From: Gammaproteobacteria bacterium | GTDB taxonomy: Bacteria > Pseudomonadota > Gammaproteobacteria > Pseudomonadales > Azotimanducaceae | NCBI GenBank assembly: GCA_009837185.1 | Contig: VXUA01000045.1 | Span: forward strand, 1 to 57,714 | Reading direction: 5' to 3' | DNA: 57,714 nt | In this document: positions 1 through 9,981 of the stretch, in pieces | Numbering within the stretch: position 1 is the stretch's first letter | Layout: the number at the start of each line of letters is the position of its first letter | Translations under genes and position numbers: made by a program | The notes under the pieces: model-generated | Told to the model about the DNA's origin: nothing | Seen by the model: the letters and a program-made list of their open reading frames with translations, nothing else | Database searches by the model: none

Positions 1-1
1 G

Positions 2-151
2 ATGAGGTACATCTTCGATAATCGTCGAGAGGACGTCAGACTGGGTGCTCGGAGCTTTCTCGCATTGCTCTGGAGTGTTCAGCAGTCTTCCATGAAGCGA
101 GCGGGCTCGGCGTTTATGCCTGGCTCCGAAATGGCTCAAATTTCAAACTGA
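2..151 (+). CDS. possible 3' end of a gene entering from the left
   Basis: An open frame enters at the left edge and stops at TGA 149-151, giving about 49 codons. It contains internal ATGs and no recognisable motif, and no family is evident. It could be the tail of a gene outside the window or a chance open frame. Confidence 0.2.
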   Translation: MRYIFDNRREDVRLGARSFLALLWSVQQSSMKRAGSAFMPGSEMAQISN

Positions 152-530
152 GCCACTACCGAAAACTTTAACAGAGTATATGAAGAAGAGAAGTCAGATT
201 GACTCCTTACCGGAAGACCGAATCAAAATCTGCGATTATCGGGACTAGCCGTTTACTCAACCGTAATTTCTATATTTGTAGGAAAACGCGAAATATTCCG
301 CCGTGTACCTATTTCCTTAAAATTGATAGTTTATAACGAGAAACTCGTCCATCCGCTAAATAGCACTGTTTGGTCTTAATTTCCGTTCATTCCATACGGA
401 CTCTTGAACACAGTCGCCGTGCGACTCATGGTGGTTTATACCTTCAATCTCGGACGATTCAAAGTGCTGTCGGTTACATCGACCGAGTTCTCAAAAAGTT
501 AGAACGACCACTGTTTTATACGTGAGCTAT
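152..530. other. intergenic region, nothing recognised
   Basis: About 380 bases precede the large TPR gene. I see no convincing open frame, RNA gene, repeat or clear promoter. The promoter of the TPR gene should lie here, but I cannot place it. Confidence 0.4.
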
Positions 531-3500
531 ATGAAACCTAAGAAAATTTCTCGTTTCTCGAGACGAGGGTTAACGATCCTTGGCATCAGTCTTTGTTGTT
601 TTGCTTTCAGCACTCCAGTTGACGACTTGATGGAGGACAACAACAAGACAAACCGTTTATCGCTTTCTCTTATCGATGAAGTGTACACCGACTCTATTAA
701 GACTCATCGAAGTATCGAGGAACCCGTTGTTACCCTCACTGCAGTTGCCGAAGACGAAAACCGTACCACGGCATACCGGGCCAAGTCTTATTTGAGCATT
801 GCGCACCTGTATTGGCGATATGGGAATTTCGAAAACGCAATTCAAGCGGTAGATCAAGCTCTCGAGTTAGACGAAACAACAGACGGAACCTTGCTCAAAG
901 CACGCTTACTTGATGCTCAGGGCGAAGAACGAGATGCTATCGACTGGTACAACAAAACGTTGGACTCAACGGAGCTAGAGGATGAACGTGAATTCATACG
1001 AATTCGACTCGCGATGATCGGGGTAAATACGACCAACGTAGATGATTTGTACGCTTTAGCCCAACAACAAGACCAAGGCTTCAAAAATCGAGCTGCGTTG
1101 ACGCTGGCGATCTTAGGACAACCAGACAAAGCCATCGAACTTTACCGTCCCGATCCAAATTCCAAGCATTACTTCCGACAATTGCTCCGACTCACCGAAT
1201 GGGGACTGACGGCGGAAGACTACGAGGTGGCGGAAAACTACTCCTGGCTTGCCTACGAAAATATGTCTACTCGGTTCGACGGGCTGTATGCATTGACGTT
1301 GGTTGGTGAAACTTATCGCAAACAGGACAAACTCGAAGAGTTATTGAGCATTCTTCGGAACCATCAAAATAAAGATCGAGATTTAATCGATTTGCAAATT
1401 GATCTTCTCATCGATTTAGAACTGTACGACGAAGCAATCTCGCTTTACCACTCGATTGAACAAGAAACCGACGACATAGATGCTCGCTACCGGTTATTGC
1501 AAATTTACGACACTTCAAAACGTACCGAGGAAATGATTCAAGAGTACGAGCGTCTGATTGAGGAAGAGCCCAACGTCGTACTCTGGTACTCGGGATTAGC
1601 CTCGCATTACATCAGTATCGCAGAGCGGGAAAAATCTTGGGAAATTTGGAGCAAGCTGATAGAAAATAATTCGGACAACATCGACGTGTTAACGCATGGA
1701 GGCCGGTTCATGAACCAAATGGGTTTTGAAACTGAGAGCCTTGAAATGATCAAAGACCATGCGGGTACCTACGGTCCTACAACTACGGGACAGATTTTCC
1801 TGTTCGAAACTCATTACGGTAAAGGGCGATACAACGAAGCAACGGAAGCTTTGAACATACTGTTGGACGATCTACCGGAGGATTCGGGGGATCTGCGCAT
1901 CGTCGCGGACGGCTTTGAACGATTGCAAAAGTATGAAAATGCTTTAGCGATTTTCACAAAACTGGAGGAGATGAACGGAGAACCTCTAGGATACGATGAC
2001 CGCATGCGCCTTGCGTGGCTACACAGCGTAAACGGTAACAAAGAGGAATCCCTTCAAATTTGGCAAGAAATTTGGCTAGCTGAAGAAGCACCCGCTAGGC
2101 GGAGCTTTGCGGAGAGTCAGTTTCTCCTAATCGCGGCGGAACTGAACGTGCTCGCGGACCTCGCTATCGAATTGGAGGACAAGCTGTGGGAACGAACCGC
2201 GGATCGAAATGAAATCAATTTACTCGTACGGATTTACACTGAAATCGGCGACTCGTTTACCGCTGCAGAAGTGGTCGAAGAATTTGCCGAATATTCAGAT
2301 ATGCCAGCTGTCGACCGACTACGACAGTTGGGTGCGATTTACGTGCAATTGAACGAGTTCGATAAGTACGACACCGTTCTTCGTGAGTTAGCAGAAATCG
2401 ATACAGAGCATCGACTCGAACACATTCAGAACATTGTGCTAAACATGGTTGCGTTTAACCAAGTAGAGAGTAGTGACGAGAAACTTGCAGACATCCTCCA
2501 TTGGTTAAATGAACTGAAGAAGTACGACGAAGAAGCGGTGACTGGCGAGTTTGAGGCGAGCGTCCTGTCGATGAGTGGGTTTACTGAAGAGGCGATCGAG
2601 GCCTATCGACTCGCACTCATCCATCAACCCCAACACAGTGACAACCTACTGTTGATGGGAGAACTTTTAAAGGAATCTAATCGAACCGATGAAGCAGTCG
2701 CGGTTTTTCAGTACGTTGCTGAACACTCGAAAGAAGATAACGAGTTCGTCGTTGCGATCGACGGGATTTTGAACATGATTGGGCAGAATCGCTTTGGATT
2801 TCGGCTACCACGACAACACCAAGCCACATTCCGCTGGGCGCATCGAATCATTTTGGAAAGAATCACCAGCAAAGAAGATCGGTTTTATCTTTATACCCTG
2901 CTCGGGGAAATAGCCACTGAAACTTTGGACACTGAGGCCGAGTTTGTAGCGATCGAAAACTCAATCTCGCAAGCAGGAATTCGGCGGTTGTCGGTTTTGC
3001 GAGAACTTGTTACCATGGCCACGCGCGACGCGGGATTTTTCGCTTTCACCGCTAAACAAGGCGATCCTGAACGTCAATTAACCTACGGTCGGCGACTCAT
3101 CGGATTGCGGCAACAACTACCACCAGAGGTGTACATTTCTCTTGCGAAGACTCTCTTGGAACGAGACGATACTCTGGGCGCAGAGAAGTCTCTCAATTTA
3201 ATTCGCGATATTACTGGCGACTTGGATGTAAATCAAACCAAAGCTGATCTATTCCAAGAAGCGGGACACAAAAAGCAAGCGTTGGCATTCTACAGCCACG
3301 CGCTGTCCTTGAATCAAGATAACAACACCTTGCTGATCAAGACTGGGGTACTTAGAGAAGCTAATTTCCAATATGACGTGGCAAACACGCTGTATTTGAA
3401 TGGCATGTTGAACATCCTACAGAGTCAACCGGAGAAACTCCATGCAGATGCCCCCCAAGTGAATCCAGGACGAATTCGTCGTCCCAGCTACATATTTGCT

Positions 3501-6500
3501 GGATCGCGAAATACCAGCGTGAATAGGGATTACACAACTTATTATGAAGCATTCGCTCAAGGTGTAATATCTACATGGCCTGAGAACAACGCGCTAGCCG
3601 AAGCTAACTTTACCAAGATTCTGTCTGTATTTCGTCGCATTCTCGCAAATGTCGAAACTCTTCGCGCAGACGGTGAAGAACTTCCTCTGTCGCGCTACTC
3701 CCAGCTCAACTACCTATGCCAGTTTATTCGAAGAGTATGTGGCGCGCTCGACAGACCCGACATCGTTAACAACATGGATCTTGAACTCGCTGGCGTGTTT
3801 CTTGCAAATCCACCTCCCGACGAAATCCTGGAAGAGCTAGCAAACCTCGATGAACTTGACGAAGATCACGAACATTACGACAGTTTTCGAACGGTACGAC
3901 AGTTTTCCAGACATTTAGATAGGCAGTACAGCCATTTTGGTATTCAGATGTTCGCTCCGCTCGAGGCGATACTACCTCAGGTATTTTTTGAGGAAGACGA
4001 GAAAAAGAGTGATATCTTGAGTGAAGAACTAGTTGCAGCTATCGAAGGGCGAGATGTGGAAACAGTAACTCGATTGTTGAACCTTACCGAACCTCCAAAA
4101 CCCATTGCTGACATCTTTCAAGATTTGGTTAATGAAGGCGCAGTTCGAAACGCCGTCCGCTATGCAGAGTTTGTGTTGGACGAACGAGAAATTGCTCGCT
4201 TGGCATCTTCTGCCGTGGTAGAACTGAATGACGAACCAATTCGTTTAGTACGAGCGATCGTGCAAGACCCCGATTTTTTGTCCGTACTGGAGAAATATTA
4301 CGGGCCGATATTTGAAACGGTGGATGATTTCATGGCTGTGTTGGAGGATGAGGAAGTTCGGAACTATATCGACGGATATTACTCCGCAAAACCAAGCATC
4401 TGGGCGTACCTAACTCAACGAGATGATCCTGCTGAGCTTCTAAAGTTCTTTGAATACACAATGGCGGAAACGGGAGATACAGGTACCCCCCAAATACTTC
4501 AAATCAATTATCAAACAACGGCAATGCAAGATCTTCTCAAGTTGAAATTTAGCAACAGTGATAGACAACTCTTCAAAGACCTTGCAGTTCAATTCATCAA
4601 TCAAATTGATTTTCAAGACGAATACGTAATCAGTTATGTCTATCAGTTTATTCTTGATTTCGATATCGAACCAACCAATCTAGATGTCTTACGCGATACT
4701 GTCGACGCTCTCACTACTCGTACGGAGCTTGCTATAGACGTCCAACAAATGATTACTGACTATTTTGAAGGCTCAAAGCTCGAGGCATTCAAGACTTTGA
4801 TTGATAGCGAACTGCGAAACGATTACTACGTAAGGTCCATCATCGACGAAAATTACGCTGATGAAGCGGTGCAGATGTTAGAGAATATGATTGCGGGTGA
4901 TTGCCCCACAGAAGAGCAAGCGACTTTTCTTGTTCAACGGGGGGATTACCTCTATAGCTACGTCGCAAATGAACCACCAGTCGTGGATACCGAAGCTGCT
5001 ATGAGGGGGCTGATCGCATGTTTCCCAGAGAATGAGACACACCGTATGAGTTTGTTGCAATACACCATCGGCAGGCACTTTCAAGAAAAGACGAAAGTCT
5101 CAGAGTTACTTCGAGAAAACTACGAACGCGACAAGACGAATGAACCTCTACGCGCGGCATACTTTATCTGGAGCAAGCGACAGGAGCACTACGACAGCGC
5201 GCTCGCAGTAGCACAAGACGGCGGCGATGACCTAAGGTACCAAGAAGTTATGGATGACATTCTTGCTCGCAACGATGAATCTCCGAATATCCACGGCACA
5301 CACCCGGACGCCGTATTACACATGATCAGAGATATTGAACCAGAAGAACATCAAGATACGGATCTATACGAAGAGCGATTGCCTAAAAACGTGAAACGCG
5401 CCGCTGCAGATTTGGCAAAAATGGGACCAGACAATACGAGCGCGGAAGTAGCGAACTTGGTTCGTCATTTCTGGCGAAATATCAATTTACAGAATCTCAA
5501 TCAAGATCCGTTTTCTTACGTCGGCAACGCTTTGAACACATTCTTGAATTGGCCCTTAGATCAATCCAAAATCGACGGGTACTCAATCTTATACGGTTAT
5601 TCATTCGTACGTTTCGGGAGAAGTAGTCCCGTGGGGTCTTTCGCTAGTTATCTCGAGCAAGAGACTGACGAAAGTACCGGCGAATCGGAAAAACTTGTCG
5701 CAAAGATAATTGAAGATTTCTCTATTGGTAGTGAACTCGAGATTCTTATACGTTCTCAAGATCCTTGGATTCGAAGGAGTTCCCCACAATGGTACGAACT
5801 CGTTGCTCGCGCCTACGCCCATCACGAAGAAGATCGAGATAAACGCTTAAGTGAACTTACGGAAGAAGTAGTCTCAAACAACGCAGACGATCATGAGTTT
5901 ACATTGTGGATGTTCCTTTCGAACGAAGTCAATCAAGAACTCACAGAGGAGATGCGCAATGCATTCTTTAATTGGACTGAGAGCTTAACTGGCTTTACAA
6001 ATTCGCAAATTTTGAATATCGCGCAGTTCTACAGTCGTTTAGAAGATTGGGAAAACGCGTTGCAGTACTACAAGTTACTCGTAACTAGTATCGCCAAATT
6101 TGGAGACTTTAACAACGTCCGATTTATTAGTTTTCCTGGTTCGACGGCACCCCTAAATGTTGGTAAGATTGTTGACAATGTAGTCGAGTTGATGCCTAGT
6201 GAATACAGTCGCTCGTTTGTTCGAAGCATTTTGCCGATACTACGACGCTATGACGATCGCGTCGAATCGAAGTTCTTTGCAGATATCGTAGTTCTCGAGA
6301 TGCTCACAAAGGTCTATCCGATTGAGGATGTCATTCCAGTCGCGCGGGATCTTAGTCCTACTCTTAACGAACTCTTAGCGTTTCCAAAGAGTAAGAACTT
6401 ACTGCGGGCTTATGAAGCACTCCCCTTGATCCACATCGCGTCCATTTATAGAAAAGCTGGTCTGTGGGAAGAAGCCTTACAGTATGTCAAACCATTGTTT

Positions 6501-7250
6501 GAGAGCGCACAAGTCGAAGCATCAAAAGAGTTCAGCGACTTACCACCAGAATCGTCCTCTATATATCTTCCCCCACCTATTTATCAAGTCCAAGCTGCGA
6601 TTGATAGTTACACCTCAATTACTGGGATCAAGATTCCCGGTCCTAGCAGGTTCTACTCATTTGACACAGAAGCACCTTCTAGCGTAGATTTTGTGTTTCA
6701 CACTTTCGACTTATTGTTAGATTACGAAGACAATGAATGGCTGGAGGCTGTTTCCTCAGCCCTGACAAGCTGGTTGTTTGAGGAGTCGATGCACAAGACA
6801 AAACTGGTCGACACACTAAGTGTGATTGCGTATGAGTGCAGCAAACGCGGAAAGACCACGGAACTTCGGAAGATCGCGAAGCAGCTAAACGACTTTGTGG
6901 ATGAAAATATTGAAAGTCTGAGTCGCAAAGAATTAGAGCCTATCGCAACATTAGCTGTAAAAGTTGATTTTCCGCTTCTTCCTGCACTGCTAGCGGAAGG
7001 TATTATCTATGAATTTTTCACCAACGAGCAATTGGTACCTTTTTTACAGAACCTGCGGGAAACTGAGTCACCAGATGTTGCTTATTCAACAGCGAGCTTG
7101 ATTCCAATTGAGCATGCGGGACTTTCGGTCTTGCGCGAGCTCGAGAAAATTGGAGAAGCCACGGACGACGAATCTTACTTGAATGCCGTCCAACGTCGGA
7201 TTCAAGAACTTGAAACTGCTATGGGTGCCTTAGAAACTTCAGTACTTTAG
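531..7250 (+). CDS. giant exported TPR-repeat protein
   Basis: About 2,240 residues. The N-terminus has a basic start (FSRRGLTI) and a hydrophobic stretch ending near CCFAFSTP, which reads as a signal peptide, so the protein is probably periplasmic or surface exposed. Many degenerate tetratricopeptide repeats follow. The clearest are near residues 85-145 (YGNFENAIQAVDQALELD, then DAIDWYNKTL), near 690-740 (EEAIEAYRLALIHQP) and near 2000 (WENALQYYKLL). Composition is acidic and leucine-rich and no catalytic domain is apparent. A GTG three codons upstream (522) is possible, but the ATG at 531 gives a better signal peptide. The gene has no partner on its strand. Repeats of this kind usually scaffold protein complexes; a role here is not known. 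TPR assignment is fairly sure, function is not. Confidence 0.85.
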   Translation: MKPKKISRFSRRGLTILGISLCCFAFSTPVDDLMEDNNKTNRLSLSLIDEVYTDSIKTHRSIEEPVVTLTAVAEDENRTTAYRAKSYLSIAHLYWRYGNFENAIQAVDQALELDETTDGTLLKARLLDAQGEERDAIDWYNKTLDSTELEDEREFIRIRLAMIGVNTTNVDDLYALAQQQDQGFKNRAALTLAILGQPDKAIELYRPDPNSKHYFRQLLRLTEWGLTAEDYEVAENYSWLAYENMSTRFDGLYALTLVGETYRKQDKLEELLSILRNHQNKDRDLIDLQIDLLIDLELYDEAISLYHSIEQETDDIDARYRLLQIYDTSKRTEEMIQEYERLIEEEPNVVLWYSGLASHYISIAEREKSWEIWSKLIENNSDNIDVLTHGGRFMNQMGFETESLEMIKDHAGTYGPTTTGQIFLFETHYGKGRYNEATEALNILLDDLPEDSGDLRIVADGFERLQKYENALAIFTKLEEMNGEPLGYDDRMRLAWLHSVNGNKEESLQIWQEIWLAEEAPARRSFAESQFLLIAAELNVLADLAIELEDKLWERTADRNEINLLVRIYTEIGDSFTAAEVVEEFAEYSDMPAVDRLRQLGAIYVQLNEFDKYDTVLRELAEIDTEHRLEHIQNIVLNMVAFNQVESSDEKLADILHWLNELKKYDEEAVTGEFEASVLSMSGFTEEAIEAYRLALIHQPQHSDNLLLMGELLKESNRTDEAVAVFQYVAEHSKEDNEFVVAIDGILNMIGQNRFGFRLPRQHQATFRWAHRIILERITSKEDRFYLYTLLGEIATETLDTEAEFVAIENSISQAGIRRLSVLRELVTMATRDAGFFAFTAKQGDPERQLTYGRRLIGLRQQLPPEVYISLAKTLLERDDTLGAEKSLNLIRDITGDLDVNQTKADLFQEAGHKKQALAFYSHALSLNQDNNTLLIKTGVLREANFQYDVANTLYLNGMLNILQSQPEKLHADAPQVNPGRIRRPSYIFAGSRNTSVNRDYTTYYEAFAQGVISTWPENNALAEANFTKILSVFRRILANVETLRADGEELPLSRYSQLNYLCQFIRRVCGALDRPDIVNNMDLELAGVFLANPPPDEILEELANLDELDEDHEHYDSFRTVRQFSRHLDRQYSHFGIQMFAPLEAILPQVFFEEDEKKSDILSEELVAAIEGRDVETVTRLLNLTEPPKPIADIFQDLVNEGAVRNAVRYAEFVLDEREIARLASSAVVELNDEPIRLVRAIVQDPDFLSVLEKYYGPIFETVDDFMAVLEDEEVRNYIDGYYSAKPSIWAYLTQRDDPAELLKFFEYTMAETGDTGTPQILQINYQTTAMQDLLKLKFSNSDRQLFKDLAVQFINQIDFQDEYVISYVYQFILDFDIEPTNLDVLRDTVDALTTRTELAIDVQQMITDYFEGSKLEAFKTLIDSELRNDYYVRSIIDENYADEAVQMLENMIAGDCPTEEQATFLVQRGDYLYSYVANEPPVVDTEAAMRGLIACFPENETHRMSLLQYTIGRHFQEKTKVSELLRENYERDKTNEPLRAAYFIWSKRQEHYDSALAVAQDGGDDLRYQEVMDDILARNDESPNIHGTHPDAVLHMIRDIEPEEHQDTDLYEERLPKNVKRAAADLAKMGPDNTSAEVANLVRHFWRNINLQNLNQDPFSYVGNALNTFLNWPLDQSKIDGYSILYGYSFVRFGRSSPVGSFASYLEQETDESTGESEKLVAKIIEDFSIGSELEILIRSQDPWIRRSSPQWYELVARAYAHHEEDRDKRLSELTEEVVSNNADDHEFTLWMFLSNEVNQELTEEMRNAFFNWTESLTGFTNSQILNIAQFYSRLEDWENALQYYKLLVTSIAKFGDFNNVRFISFPGSTAPLNVGKIVDNVVELMPSEYSRSFVRSILPILRRYDDRVESKFFADIVVLEMLTKVYPIEDVIPVARDLSPTLNELLAFPKSKNLLRAYEALPLIHIASIYRKAGLWEEALQYVKPLFESAQVEASKEFSDLPPESSSIYLPPPIYQVQAAIDSYTSITGIKIPGPSRFYSFDTEAPSSVDFVFHTFDLLLDYEDNEWLEAVSSALTSWLFEESMHKTKLVDTLSVIAYECSKRGKTTELRKIAKQLNDFVDENIESLSRKELEPIATLAVKVDFPLLPALLAEGIIYEFFTNEQLVPFLQNLRETESPDVAYSTASLIPIEHAGLSVLRELEKIGEATDDESYLNAVQRRIQELETAMGALETSVL

Positions 7251-7278
7251 TCCACGAAGCGTAAGGTTATCTGCAGTC

Positions 7279-7752
7279 TTATTTGTTGCATTCGAGCAAT
7301 TCTTCGCGTAGCGTGCTGACGCGACTCTCCATTTTGGACAACATCTCGTCCCAGTAGTCTTTTTCGGCGGGAGCCAGTGTGCCCCAAACTTTGTGTTCTA
7401 TCGCTAGAGCCATAGGCACCACTTCAACGTAGACTCTTTGACCCGCTTTGGTTAGATTGAGATGGGATACTCGCCCATCCGCTTGAGATGAACTTCGTCG
7501 AACGAATCGCTTTTCGATCAAACTTTGAACGGCTCGGGTCACAGCTACTTTGTCCATCGCGACGCGGCTTGCGATCTGTGTACTCGTTAATCCAGGTTCC
7601 TCACCTAACACCGCTACCGTTCTCCATTCAGGAATTGAAATACCAAATTTTTCCGTGTACAGAGACGCTAACAAAGAACTGACATTGTTGGATAAAACCG
7701 ATAATCTATACGGTAGAAAATCCTGCAGCCGTAAACTTGATTTTTGTTCCAT
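7279..7752 (-). CDS. MarR-family transcriptional regulator
   Basis: 157 residues, the usual MarR length. The central winged helix is visible as TSTQIASRVAMDKVAVTRAV (recognition region), then a wing with SSSQADGRVSHLNLTKAG; the DGR/L-T-x-x-G pattern is typical. The flanking helices form the dimer interface. It is divergent from hppD, with 42 bp between the start codons, and so most likely controls the homogentisate pathway in response to an aromatic ligand and represses itself. Family assignment is secure; target and ligand are inferred from position. Confidence 0.88.
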   Translation of the reverse strand: MEQKSSLRLQDFLPYRLSVLSNNVSSLLASLYTEKFGISIPEWRTVAVLGEEPGLTSTQIASRVAMDKVAVTRAVQSLIEKRFVRRSSSQADGRVSHLNLTKAGQRVYVEVVPMALAIEHKVWGTLAPAEKDYWDEMLSKMESRVSTLREELLECNK

Positions 7753-7753
7753 T

Positions 7754-7777
7754 TGAAACTATATAATAATGAAACTA
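7754..7777 (+). promoter_or_regulatory. hppD/marR divergent promoter-operator
   Basis: A perfect -10 box TATAAT at 7762-7767 lies between two direct copies of TGAAACTA (7754-7761 and 7770-7777), whose centres are 16 bp apart. A weak -35 candidate TTGATT is at 7737-7742 (19-bp spacing), inside marR. A ribosome site GGAG at 7783-7786 serves hppD. A regulator bound to the repeats would cover both the hppD -10 and the marR start, which fits repression by the adjacent MarR protein. The repeats and -10 are seen; their function is inferred. Confidence 0.5.
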
Positions 7778-7794
7778 AATACGGAGAGTAAATT

Positions 7795-8850
7795 ATGTCG
7801 AAAACAGACAATGTTATTGGCACCGATGGATTTGAGTTTGTCGAATTTGCATGCGAGAATCCGGAGAGCTTACAAGACATCTTCACCAAATTAGGTTTTA
7901 ACCTTGCTGGGAAACATCGATCAAAAAGTGTTTTGCTATACAAGCAGAACGACATTCATTTTCTCATCAACGCCGAGAATGAAGGACAACCCCACCAGTT
8001 TGCCCAAACTCACGGCGATTCAGCGAATGCATTTGCGATACGAGTTGCGGATGCGAACCATGCGACGAAACTAGCAATCGAACGAGGTGCCAAACCGGTA
8101 GCAAATACTGTGGGACCGATGGAACTATTTATACCAGCATTTGAAGGTGTCGGTGGGTCACATCTGTATTTAGTTGACCGGTATGGTGATCAAACTATTT
8201 ACGATGTCGACTTTGAACTCGATGACGTTGCATTTACAAGCTCGAACGGTCCTCTCACTTACCTAGATCACCTAACTCACAATCTCCACCGCGGAAATCT
8301 GAAAACGTTAGCTGATTTCTATGAAAACGTGTTTGAGTTTCATGAAGCACAGTACTTCCAGATCCACGGCGTTCAAACCGGTCTAACTTCAAAAGCGATG
8401 ACGAGTTCCTGCGGCAAAATTCGAATTCCACTCAATGAGTCTGCTGACGACAAGTCACAGATCGAAGAATTTTTGCACCGCTATAACGGCGAAGGGATTC
8501 AGCACATTGCACTTCACACGAATAACATTTTTGATGCGGTGGATGTGTTGCGAGCTAAGGGTGTCGAGTTTCAATCGACTCCGGATACTTACTACGAAGC
8601 ACTCAATGACCGAGTAAGAGGTCATGGTGAAAGCGTGGAGGAAATGCGCAAACGTCAAATTCTTCTCGACGGGTCCCCTGAGTCGGGGTACTTATTACAA
8701 ATCTTCACCGTCGACTTGATTGGACCGATATTCTTTGAGATTATTCAACGTCGGGGCAACCAAGGATTCGGGGAAGGAAATTTTCAAGCTTTGTTTGAGA
8801 GCATTGAAAGAGATCAGCAACAAAGAGGAGTACTCAGTGAAACCGTTTAA
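7795..8850 (+). CDS. hppD: 4-hydroxyphenylpyruvate dioxygenase
   Basis: 351 residues, the usual bacterial length. It converts 4-hydroxyphenylpyruvate to homogentisate in tyrosine degradation. Two vicinal-oxygen-chelate halves are present. The iron ligands of the C-terminal half can be placed: His161 in LDHLTHNLHRG, His236 in EGIQHIALHTNN, and Glu314 in GPIFFEIIQRRG. The C-terminal GNQGFGEGNFQALFESIE motif is typical of the family. The GGAG ribosome site sits 8 bases before the ATG. The gene overlaps hmgA by 14 bases, so the two should be cotranscribed and translationally coupled, downstream of the MarR-controlled promoter. Confidence 0.95.
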   Translation: MSKTDNVIGTDGFEFVEFACENPESLQDIFTKLGFNLAGKHRSKSVLLYKQNDIHFLINAENEGQPHQFAQTHGDSANAFAIRVADANHATKLAIERGAKPVANTVGPMELFIPAFEGVGGSHLYLVDRYGDQTIYDVDFELDDVAFTSSNGPLTYLDHLTHNLHRGNLKTLADFYENVFEFHEAQYFQIHGVQTGLTSKAMTSSCGKIRIPLNESADDKSQIEEFLHRYNGEGIQHIALHTNNIFDAVDVLRAKGVEFQSTPDTYYEALNDRVRGHGESVEEMRKRQILLDGSPESGYLLQIFTVDLIGPIFFEIIQRRGNQGFGEGNFQALFESIERDQQQRGVLSETV

Positions 8851-9949
8851 CGCAATTTGGCAAAAAGGCGAAACCTCTAGGCAGGCGCATAGAGACTTGC
8901 CAGAGGGAAGTTATGAACGCGAAATAGGACGGGAAGGATTTTCTGGTCCTTCTTCTCGAATTTACCACAAGCGTCCTCCCACAGGATGGTCAAATATCGA
9001 AGGTGAGTTGCAACCAAGGGCATTCAATCTTCAAAACGTATCCGAAACAAACGAACCGTGGAAGAGTCTGGAAGTGTTGTACAACACACACGTTCGCGTT
9101 TCACTCTGGAATACGCCGAAGTCTATGTCGAATTTAGCTAGAAACGCTGATGGCGATCTGTTGTTGTTTATACACGCCGGCGACGGTGACCTGTTCTGTG
9201 ACTTTGGACATCTCACCGTACGTAAAGGAGACTACATCGTCGTACCTAGGGGCACGATGTGGCGACTTGAAAACGAGGCAGCCATGAACGTATTGCTTGT
9301 AGAGGCTACGAATTCCCAGTATTCACTACCAGACAAAGGCATGCTAGGGACCCACGCGATTTTTGATCCAGCGAAGCTAGATACTCCGGAAATGGACGAA
9401 GCTTTTCTCGCTCAGCAGGACGAGTCCGCATGGACAGTGAAAATCAAGAAACACAATAGAATCACAAAAGTGGATTTCCCTTACAACCCACTGGATGCTG
9501 TTGGTTGGACCGGCGATCTCGTTCCCGTGCGCATTAACGTTGAAGACATTTTGCCAGTGAATAGTCATCGGTATCACCTACCCCCATCTGCACATTCGAC
9601 GTTTATGAGCGACCGTTTCATGGTCAGTACTTTTGTTCCGCGGCCGTTCGAAACGGATAAAACCGCAATCAAAGTACCGTTCTTCCATAACAACGAAGAC
9701 TATGACGAAGTGATTTTCTTTCATGCAGGGCAGTTCTTTAGTCGGGACCACATCGATGTTGGTATGATGACCTACCATCCTGGCGGTATCACTCATGGTC
9801 CGCACCCCGGAGCTTTGAAGCGCGTGTTTGAGCAACCCAATTCACACACAGATGAAATTGCGGTAATGCTAGATACCCGTGATCCGCTTCAAGTCAGTGC
9901 GACCGACTACGAAATTGAAGGCTACTCTAGGAGTTGGGAGAATTCGTAA
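8837..9949 (+). CDS. hmgA: homogentisate 1,2-dioxygenase
   Basis: About 370 residues from GTG 8837; a longer in-frame start exists inside hppD, but AGAGGAG at 8824-8830, six bases before this GTG, decides the start. It opens the homogentisate ring to maleylacetoacetate. Cupin-type iron ligands are visible in PFFHNNEDYDEVIFFHAG (His and Glu) and in YHPGGITHGPHPGALK (His), matching the His-Glu-His set of the family. It is of the shorter bacterial class rather than the roughly 430-residue form. It follows hppD, giving two consecutive steps. Genes for the later steps (maleylacetoacetate isomerase, fumarylacetoacetase) are not beside it. Confidence 0.92.
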   Translation: MKPFNAIWQKGETSRQAHRDLPEGSYEREIGREGFSGPSSRIYHKRPPTGWSNIEGELQPRAFNLQNVSETNEPWKSLEVLYNTHVRVSLWNTPKSMSNLARNADGDLLLFIHAGDGDLFCDFGHLTVRKGDYIVVPRGTMWRLENEAAMNVLLVEATNSQYSLPDKGMLGTHAIFDPAKLDTPEMDEAFLAQQDESAWTVKIKKHNRITKVDFPYNPLDAVGWTGDLVPVRINVEDILPVNSHRYHLPPSAHSTFMSDRFMVSTFVPRPFETDKTAIKVPFFHNNEDYDEVIFFHAGQFFSRDHIDVGMMTYHPGGITHGPHPGALKRVFEQPNSHTDEIAVMLDTRDPLQVSATDYEIEGYSRSWENS

Positions 9950-9981
9950 GCACTTAGGTGTTACGTCAGGATACTCTCAAT

